A DNA stretch of 12,405 bases from DATDMG01 sp036518955 (GTDB lineage Bacteria; Actinomycetota; Actinomycetes; Actinomycetales; Kineosporiaceae), in assembly GCA_036518955.1 (NCBI GenBank), contig DATDMG010000201.1:1-12405 (forward strand). The letters are read 5' to 3'. Shown here piece after piece: positions 1 through 4,325 of this stretch (positions within the stretch are counted from its first letter, which is position 1; the number at the start of each line of letters is the position of its first letter). The position numbers and the translations under genes were made by a program. The notes beneath the pieces were generated by a model. The model made no database searches. It was not told where the DNA came from and was given only the letters and a program-made list of their open reading frames with translations.

Positions 1-78
1 GGCGACTTGTGGGAGATGTCGTTCCGGACGGTTCAGGTTCGGCGTAGCCCCGGCTGCCCGGACTGCGGAACCGGGTGA
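1..78 (+). CDS. C-terminal end of a MoeB/ThiF-family sulfur-carrier adenylyltransferase (partial)
   Basis: Only the last 25 codons are inside the window, reading to the TGA at 76-78. The peptide contains LWEMSFRTVQVRRSPGCPDC followed by GTG. In the MoeB/MoeZ/ThiF/HesA family the C-terminal end typically reads like 'EFRTV-x-LRRDPxCPVCG', and the final CxxC is the second half of a structural zinc site; here it is CPDC. Family members adenylate the C-terminal glycine of a small ubiquitin-like sulfur carrier protein so that sulfur can be loaded on it. The stop overlaps the start of the cysteine desulfurase by one base (TGATG), so the two are almost certainly co-translated, which fits a sulfur relay. 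The family assignment rests on a short tail; MoeB, ThiF and other E1-like subtypes cannot be separated. It could also carry a rhodanese domain elsewhere, but nothing after this tail does. Confidence 0.62.
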   Translation, partial: GDLWEMSFRTVQVRRSPGCPDCGTG

Positions 79-1292
79 TGACGACGATCTACCTCGACCA
101 CAATTCCACCACCCCGCTCGACCCGCGGGTGGTCGAGGCCATGCTCCCGGTATTCCGGGATCATTACGCCAACCCCTCGAGCCCGCACCTGGCCGGGCGT
201 GTGGTCGCGGACCTGGTCGACCGGGCGAGGCAGGAGGTCGGCGCTCTGGTGGGCGCCCCGACCGGGGCCCAGGGCTACGAGGTCGTGTTCACCAGCGGCG
301 CGACCGAGAGCGCCAACCTCGCCTTGCGGGGCGTCTTCACCGGAACCGCCCTGACGCCCGGCCGGAGCCAGGTGGTGGTGGGGGCCACGGAGCACAGGGC
401 GGTATTGGAGGCCGCCCGCGTCGCGGTGGCACGAAGCCGCGGCGTCCTGGTTCAGATCCCGGCCCGCCGGGACGGCCATCTCGACCTGAACCGCCTGCCC
501 CGGCTGCTGGCCGCCGACACCGCCTTGGTCGCGGTGATGGCCGCCAACAACGAGACGGGGGCGGTCACCGACGTGCGCCGGGTGTCCCGTCTCGCCCACG
601 AGGCCGGGGCCCTGGTGTTCTGCGACGTCACGCAGGCCGCAGGCAAGCTCGATGTGGCACTGTCCGAATGGGGCGTCGACCTCGCGGTCGCCAGTGCGCA
701 CAAGCTCGGCGGTCCCAAGGGCGTCGGGGCGCTGCTGGTGCGCCGCGAGCTGCTGCCACGCCTGGTCCCGCTGGCAGTGGGCGGCGGACAGGAGCGAGGG
801 CTGCGCCCGGGAACCCTGAACACGCCGGGGATCGTCGGCTTCGGCTGCATGGCCGCGCTCGCGGCCGCCGAGCGCGACGCCTGGACGCGGCGGGTGGGGC
901 GGCTGACCCGGCTGCTGCACCACCTGCTCACGGACCGGCTCGAGGGCGTGTACCTCAACGGCCCGGTCCGCGGACGCCTGCCCAACACCCTGAACCTGCG
1001 GTTCGCCGGCGCGCCGGCGGACGCCCTGCTGACCTGCGTGCCCGAGGTGGCGATGTCTCCCGGGGCGGCCTGCGGCAGCGGGTCCGGCGAACCGTCCCAC
1101 GTGCTGACGGCGATGGGCCTGGACCGCCCCACGGCCCTGGAGAGCATGCGGTTCAGTCTCGGGTCCACGACCTCCGAGGCCGACGTCCGCACTGCGGCCG
1201 CCCTCGTCGCGGAGGGCGTGGAACACGTCCGCGGGCTGCGCGCCTCGCTCGCCCGCTGGTCGCGAGTGCCGGCGTCACCACCTGGCCTGTGA
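78..1292 (+). CDS. Cysteine desulfurase, NifS/IscS-like PLP enzyme
   Basis: This fold-type I PLP enzyme would remove sulfur from L-cysteine to give alanine and an enzyme-bound persulfide, which is passed to a carrier protein or scaffold. It is 404 residues from the ATG at 78, a normal family length. Visible features are the N-terminal YLDHNSTTPLDP, TSGATESANLAL, the PLP-stacking His106 in TEHRAV, NNETGAV near 157-161, Asp183 and Gln186 under the cofactor, the Schiff-base Lys209 in SAHKLGGPKG, and the catalytic Cys332 in SPGAACGSGSGEPSHVL. The Arg in MRFSLG is also kept. A GTG at 75 in the same frame is an alternative start that would give a 4-base overlap with the upstream gene; I prefer the ATG with the TGATG junction. 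Coupling to a MoeB/ThiF-type gene suggests sulfur for a carrier-protein pathway (thiocofactor, tRNA thiolation or natural-product sulfur) rather than bulk Fe-S assembly, but the substrate is not visible. The 3' end overlaps a convergent MerR gene. Confidence 0.93.
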   Translation: MTTIYLDHNSTTPLDPRVVEAMLPVFRDHYANPSSPHLAGRVVADLVDRARQEVGALVGAPTGAQGYEVVFTSGATESANLALRGVFTGTALTPGRSQVVVGATEHRAVLEAARVAVARSRGVLVQIPARRDGHLDLNRLPRLLAADTALVAVMAANNETGAVTDVRRVSRLAHEAGALVFCDVTQAAGKLDVALSEWGVDLAVASAHKLGGPKGVGALLVRRELLPRLVPLAVGGGQERGLRPGTLNTPGIVGFGCMAALAAAERDAWTRRVGRLTRLLHHLLTDRLEGVYLNGPVRGRLPNTLNLRFAGAPADALLTCVPEVAMSPGAACGSGSGEPSHVLTAMGLDRPTALESMRFSLGSTTSEADVRTAAALVAEGVEHVRGLRASLARWSRVPASPPGL

Positions 1293-1778
1293 CCCGGGCA
1301 CCTGGGGGGCGTCGTCCGCGGCGGTCGGGATGTCCACGGCCTCCACGGGGGCGGTCCAGCCGAGGACGCCGGGCACTGCTCGTGCCCGGTCGGCGGGCAG
1401 GTATCCCAGGTCGAGCGCGCCCTGCAGCAGATCCCGCAGCCGGCCGAGGCGGTGGAGCGTGGTGTCGATCTGCCGGATCTTGACCTCGGCAAGGCCCTGC
1501 CAGACCGGCTGCTCGGCGGGCACGGTGTCGGGGTCGGCGTCGAAGGCGTCCAGGATACGCACGACCTCATCAAGGCTGAAGCCCGCCAGCTTGGCCAGCT
1601 CGATCAGGGCGAGACGGTCGAGGGTCGAGTGGTCGAACCGCTGCCAGCTGCCCTCACCCTCCCGCGCGGGCAGGACCCCGCGGCGCTGGTAGAAACGGAT
1701 CGCCGAGGCGGACAGGCCGCTCACCCGGGAGAGCTCGCCGATGGTCATCGTGGACGGGGTCTGCTGCCGGCTGGTCAT
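1275..1778 (-). CDS. MerR-family transcriptional regulator
   Basis: A 167-residue MerR-type activator/repressor. The N-terminal winged helix-turn-helix is clear: MTIGELSRVSGLSASAIRFY (11-30) followed by QRRGVLPA, then a wing and second HTH region with RFDHSTLDRLALIELAKLAGFSLDEV up to about 72. A long helix around 92-125 (QGLAEVKIRQIDTTLHRLGRLRDLL) would be the antiparallel dimerisation coil. I chose the ATG at 1776-1778 because a perfect GGAGG (1784-1788) lies 5 bases upstream of it; an in-frame ATG at 1788-1790 would bury that ribosome site in the coding region and lacks one of its own. The protein has no cysteine at all, so it is neither a SoxR-type Fe-S sensor nor a Cys-based metal sensor; the tail after 125 may bind an organic ligand. 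The gene runs convergent to the desulfurase and overlaps its last 18 bases. Its targets are unknown; self-control from the dyad at 1829-1838 is plausible. Confidence 0.9.
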   Translation of the reverse strand: MTSRQQTPSTMTIGELSRVSGLSASAIRFYQRRGVLPAREGEGSWQRFDHSTLDRLALIELAKLAGFSLDEVVRILDAFDADPDTVPAEQPVWQGLAEVKIRQIDTTLHRLGRLRDLLQGALDLGYLPADRARAVPGVLGWTAPVEAVDIPTAADDAPQVPGSQARW

Positions 1779-1783
1779 GGCCG

Positions 1784-1788
1784 CCTCC
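1784..1788 (-). promoter_or_regulatory. Ribosome binding site that fixes the MerR gene start
   Basis: Read on the minus strand, GGAGG sits 5 bases before the ATG at 1776-1778. It is a full anti-16S match and overlaps the alternative upstream ATG (1788-1790) by one base, which argues against that start. Confidence 0.7.
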
Positions 1789-1826
1789 ATTGCCGGAACC
1801 TGCGCTTGGCGCGGGAAACATGAATG

Positions 1827-1840
1827 TGAACCCAGGTTAA
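1827..1840. promoter_or_regulatory. Dyad AACC-CA-GGTT, possible MerR operator
   Basis: TGAACCCAGGTTAA contains a perfect 4+4 dyad around a 2-base centre (1829-1838), with one mismatch when widened to 14 bases. It lies about 50 bases upstream of the MerR start, in the only AT-richer patch of this intergenic space. On the minus strand a GTGACA is followed 17 bases later by TCACAT, a poor promoter that would straddle the dyad. MerR regulators typically bind dyads inside the spacer of their promoters, so autoregulation is a fair inference, but the promoter hexamers are weak. Confidence 0.3.
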
Positions 1841-1881
1841 TCTATCTGTCACGAGGGGTCCAGCTCGCCGGTTGACTCGCG

Positions 1882-2192
1882 GATCACATCGGGGCCCTGT
1901 CGGTGTTGACCGAGGGCAGGTTCGAGCTGGGGATCGGCACCGGCCGCCCAGCAGCGCAGGAACGGGCCGAGCGGATGGGCCCGCCTTCGGGTCACCCAGC
2001 GAGCGGCTCCGGCAGGTCAGCGACACCATCGCCGAGTTACGGGCCTGGGACGGCGAGGCGCATACCCCCGCGATCCTCGTCGAGTGGCTCATCGTCATGG
2101 GGGATCCGGACGGCGCCCTGGCGGCCCGGTGGCAGGAGTTCCGGCGGCGTCCGATCGCCGGCACCTACCGGTTCGGTCCCTTGGCGGTCTAG
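1882..2192 (+). pseudogene. Frameshifted fragment of a luciferase-like (LLM, F420/flavin) oxidoreductase
   Basis: Reading from 1882 gives DHIGALSVLTEGRFELGIGT then GRPAAQERAERMG, which matches the conserved 'LSGGRFELGLGAGRP' block of luciferase-like monooxygenases/F420-dependent oxidoreductases. Near 1978-1983 the reading moves by one base into another frame that continues AFGSPSERLRQVSDTIAELR then AWDGEAHTP, the expected next block of the same family. So one ancestral coding region now carries a frameshift. There is no N-terminal portion: an in-frame TGA lies at 1873-1875. The rest, from about 2070 to the TAG at 2190-2192, stays open (VEWLIVMGDPDGALAARWQE) but I do not recognise it; it may be a second fused scrap. 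The terminal TAG shares a CTAG palindrome with the convergent small gene at 2189. It is too short and broken to make an active enzyme. A sequencing error cannot explain the missing termini. Confidence 0.55.
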
Positions 2193-2449
2193 CGGTCGGG
2201 CCGGGGTGCGATCGCCGGGCCGATGCGCTCAAGGAAGGCCTTGATCTGCTCGACGTGTCGGTCGTCGCTCAGCTCGACCCCTCCTGAGGCGGTGAATCCG
2301 TAGCCCTCGTTCGGGCCGGTCAGCCAGTCGTAGTCGTAGACGAAGCGGCGCCGGTCGCCGTCGCGCAGCCGCACCCGGAACCGCTCGCCGGTCACCCGGA
2401 AGATCCGTTCGTCGTCCGGCCGGAAGCTCACCGCCCGAGTGCACCACAT
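2189..2449 (-). CDS. Small protein of unknown function (86 aa)
   Basis: I do not recognise a characterised family. From the ATG at 2447-2449 the product is 86 residues; a GTG at 2429-2431 is an equally possible start and would give an 80-residue protein beginning MSFRPDDERIF. No good ribosome site precedes either. The composition is soluble and charged. It has an alternating strand-like segment (RFRVRLRDGDRRRFVYDYDW), then LTGPNEGYGFTASGG, then a predicted amphipathic C-terminal helix (HVEQIKAFLERI), a layout like a small beta-sheet plus helix domain. Third codon positions are strongly GC-rich, supporting coding. The region upstream on this strand is non-coding debris, then the IS630 element, so the original promoter may be lost. 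Its TAG shares the CTAG at 2189-2192 with the stop of the convergent pseudogene. Confidence 0.55.
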   Translation of the reverse strand: MWCTRAVSFRPDDERIFRVTGERFRVRLRDGDRRRFVYDYDWLTGPNEGYGFTASGGVELSDDRHVEQIKAFLERIGPAIAPRPDR

Positions 2450-2610
2450 CGCGGCCGCCGCGCACGCGTTCGTGGCTGATGACGGGCAGTTCCCGGGCCT
2501 CCGTTGCCGATCAGGGCCGGCCCTGTGGGCGGGGCCGCGACCCCTCGCGTCCTCCCCGGCCCCAGCGGTGTCGCTGGAGGTGGCCGCTTCCGGGTTCCGC
2601 GGCGTGTGTG

Positions 2611-2638
2611 TGGCGTGCCTGGTGTGGCGTGCCTGGTG
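2611..2638 (+). repeat. Two perfect tandem copies of a 14-base unit
   Basis: TGGCGTGCCTGGTG occurs at 2611-2624 and again at 2625-2638, followed by a partial TGG. It lies in the 224-base space between the small gene (2189-2449) and the IS630 element, where I see no convincing coding sequence. It is probably a slippage duplication. Confidence 0.85.
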
Positions 2639-2673
2639 TGGACGGTGGTGCGGATCCCGTCCCTGGCCCACCG

Positions 2674-3774
2674 CTAGTTCTCCGCGCCTGAAATTCGCTG
2701 AAGATATCGCTTGAGGGAGTCGATGATCTCCTCGGCGGTCTTGGTCCAGACGAAGGGTTTGGGGTCGTCGTTCCAGGCGGTGATCCAGGTGCCGATGTCG
2801 TCCTCGAGGGCTTGGACGGACGGGTGGGCGCCGCCGCGGATCAGTTGCCCGGCGAGGTAGGCGAACCAGCGTTCGACCTGGTTCATCCAGCTGGATCCGG
2901 TGGGGGTGAAGTGCAGGTGGACGCGAGGGTGCTTGGCGAGCCAGGCCTTGACCGCGGGGGTTCTGTGGGTGCCGTAGTTGTCGCAGACGAGGCGGATGTC
3001 CAGGCCTTCGGGGACGGTCTTGTCGATAATGGTCAGGAACTTCTTGAACTCGATCGCCCGGTGCTGGCGGTGCAGTTCGGTGATCACGGTGCCGTCGGCG
3101 ATGGTGAACGCGGCGAACAGGCCGGTGATGCCGGTGCGGACGTAGTCGTGGGTGCGGCGTTCGGGCATGCTGTGATCGATGGGCATCATCGGCGGCACCG
3201 GGTGGGAGCGGTCCGGGGCCTGGATCTGGCTCTTCTCGTCCAGGCACAGCACGACCGCCTTGTCCGGCGGGTTGTGGTACAGCCCGACCACGTCCACGAC
3301 CCTTTCCACGAACAGCGGGTCGGACGACAGCGTGAACCCGTCGCCGCGGTGGGGCTGCAGGCCGAAGTCCTTCCAGATCCGCCCGATCGTCGACTCCGAC
3401 AGCCCCGATCGCTTGGCCATCAAGGACCGCGACCAGTGCGTGGCGTTCTTCGGCATGGACTCCAGCGTGGCCACCACCACGTCCTCGACCTGGTCCAGGG
3501 TGATGGACGCCGGGCGCCCCGGCCGGTCCTCATCGGCCAGGCCATCCAGACGCTTCGCGATGAACCGGGAGCGCCACTTGCCCACCGTCACCGGGTTGCA
3601 GCCCACCTGCGCGGCCACGCTCTTGTTGTCCGCGCCGTCGGCGCATGCCAGCACGATCTTCGACCGCAACGCCAACGCCTGCGACGACTTCGCCCGCCGA
3701 GACCACGAAACCAGTTGGGAGCGTTCAGCTTCCGTCAATGTCAGCTCAGCCTTGGGTCGCCCGGTACGCGCCAT
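2674..3774 (-). CDS. IS630-family transposase (DDE)
   Basis: A 366-residue, full-length DDE transposase. Residues 1-140 form two helix-turn-helix modules: SVAAQVGCNPVTVGKWRSRF at about 52-71, then a linker with DEDRPGRPASI (81-91), then WSRSLMAKRSGLSESTIGRI (114-133). The catalytic RNase H-like domain follows, with Asp179 in CLDEKSQIQA, Asp265 in VCDNYGTH and Glu301 in SSWMNQVERWF; 35 residues separate the second and third acids, typical of this family. The ATG at 3772-3774 gives the standard N-terminus MARTGRPKAELTLT; only a weak GGTGGG precedes it. The frame is intact and all catalytic residues are present, so the protein could be active. It is transcribed away from the STAND gene. The stop codon lies outside the inverted repeat and appears to be supplied by the insertion site. 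Confidence 0.95.
   Translation of the reverse strand: MARTGRPKAELTLTEAERSQLVSWSRRAKSSQALALRSKIVLACADGADNKSVAAQVGCNPVTVGKWRSRFIAKRLDGLADEDRPGRPASITLDQVEDVVVATLESMPKNATHWSRSLMAKRSGLSESTIGRIWKDFGLQPHRGDGFTLSSDPLFVERVVDVVGLYHNPPDKAVVLCLDEKSQIQAPDRSHPVPPMMPIDHSMPERRTHDYVRTGITGLFAAFTIADGTVITELHRQHRAIEFKKFLTIIDKTVPEGLDIRLVCDNYGTHRTPAVKAWLAKHPRVHLHFTPTGSSWMNQVERWFAYLAGQLIRGGAHPSVQALEDDIGTWITAWNDDPKPFVWTKTAEEIIDSLKRYLQRISGAEN
2684..2698 (+). repeat. Left terminal inverted repeat of the IS630 element
   Basis: GCGCCTGAAATTCGC matches the inverse of 3799-3813 with one mismatch (T versus G at the sixth base). It overlaps the last codons of the transposase gene. Confidence 0.65.
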
Positions 3775-3798
3775 CCCACCAGTCTACCAAATTATGTG

Positions 3799-3813
3799 GC
3801 GAATTTCCGGCGC
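3799..3813 (-). repeat. Right terminal inverted repeat of the IS630 element
   Basis: GCGAATTTCCGGCGC is the inverse partner of 2684-2698. It lies 24 bases upstream of the transposase start. Confidence 0.65.
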
Positions 3814-3815
3814 AG

Positions 3816-3957
3816 GGCAGGCCGATCGCCACCTACGCCGGCACCGACACCACCGGGGCGCTGCTGGACTCGACCGAGTACGACGGGATGGGCCGGCGGA
3901 CCGCCACCACCTACCCGGCCGCCGGCGGCCTCCCGGCGGAGAAGGTCACCACGGCCT
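3816..3957 (+). pseudogene. YD-repeat (RHS-type) protein fragment
   Basis: One open frame reads GRPIATYAGTDTTGALLDST, then EYDGMGRRTATTYPAAGGLP and AEKVTTAW. The 'GRPxATYAG', 'xYDxxGRRTATTYP' and 'PAxxVTTxY' pieces are characteristic of the spacers and YD-repeats of actinobacterial RHS/wall-associated polymorphic toxin proteins. Only about 47 residues survive: it begins directly at the right end of the IS630 element and the similarity stops around 3957, where the sequence changes to an unrelated frame. No other RHS sequence is visible on the far side of the IS, so this is not a simple IS interruption; a deletion next to the IS removed the rest. No start codon or toxin domain remains. Confidence 0.6.
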
Positions 3958-3961
3958 GGGC

Positions 3962-4060
3962 CGCGGCGCCGACGGCGATCCCGCCGAAGGGCTGGCTCGC
4001 TGGGCCCTGGACGTCGTCCCGGCCGTCCGGGCAGCGATCTCCGATGCGGCCGTGCGCTGA
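3962..4060 (+). pseudogene. C-terminal scrap resembling a luciferase-like oxidoreductase tail
   Basis: In a frame different from the YD-repeat scrap, codons from 3962 to the TGA at 4058-4060 read DPAEGLARWALDVVPAVRAA then ISDAAVR. Luciferase-like/F420-dependent oxidoreductases often end in 'FAxEVVPAVRAAVA', and codon third positions are GC-rich here. At about 30 residues the assignment is weak; other helical C-termini could look similar. If right, it may come from the same kind of gene as the fragment at 1882-2192, with the intervening sequence replaced. Confidence 0.28.
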
Positions 4061-4178
4061 CTGCCGGCACGGCCCGGGGATCCGGAGGTCGCTCCGATAC
4101 CACGTGTCCGGGTCGCTCGCGGGAGCGGTCCGCGCCATGGGAGCCGGGGAGTGGGGGATAATCCCGGCGAAAGGCGGC

Positions 4179-4325
4179 ATGATGACGGTGATCAGGGAGC
4201 GAAGATCCGCGAGGGACGACGCGCCGCCGACGGCACCGCATCGGGCATGCGGTGAGCCGGAGAGCGGGCTGCGGGCTCGCGGCGGGCGAGGGGTGGCCGG
4301 GTGGGGAGTGGACGCGAAGGGCTGA
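4179..4325 (+). CDS. Possible 48-aa leader ORF overlapping the STAND gene start
   Basis: ATG at 4179 (followed by a second ATG at 4182) is preceded by AAGG at 4171-4174 with 4 bases of spacing, and the frame closes with TGA at 4323-4325, 25 bases inside the following STAND gene. The product begins MMTVIRERRSARDD and is arginine-rich with no recognised domain. A GATAAT at 4157-4162 resembles a -10 box but has no convincing -35 partner. It could be a translated leader controlling entry to the STAND gene, or chance. Nothing else is visible in the space from 4061 to 4178. Confidence 0.22.
   Translation: MMTVIRERRSARDDAPPTAPHRACGEPESGLRARGGRGVAGWGVDAKG

Larger units (their letters stand above)
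2674..3813 (-). mobile_element. IS630-family insertion sequence
   Basis: A complete IS630-type transposase gene is bounded by short inverted repeats: GCGCCTGAAATTCGC at 2684-2698 and its inverse GCGAATTTCCGGCGC at 3799-3813 (14 of 15 match). The transposase stop (TAG, 2674-2676) lies just outside the left repeat, inside a CTAG. IS630 elements insert at TA, and IS630 itself prefers CTAG, so the left boundary may be the TA at 2675-2676. No matching TA is found at the same distance beyond the right repeat, where YD-repeat coding sequence begins almost at once. The right tip has therefore probably been trimmed, or the true ends are the repeats themselves. The element is likely no older than its intact gene suggests. 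Confidence 0.8.

Noticed and set aside
33..1226. Long minus-strand open frame opposite the cysteine desulfurase
   Set aside because: It mirrors the real gene in a GC-rich frame and shows no motif; the plus-strand protein has all catalytic residues.
78..1292. Desulfurase as DndA of a DNA phosphorothioation system
   Set aside because: No dndB-E or ssp genes are in the window, and the partner is an E1-like enzyme, which favours a sulfur-carrier route.
2611..2638. Short direct repeats considered as a CRISPR or iteron array
   Set aside because: Only two adjacent 14-base copies with no spacers and no replication gene nearby.
2812..4161. Long plus-strand frame opposite the IS630 transposase
   Set aside because: It is antisense to an intact DDE transposase and has no recognisable domain.
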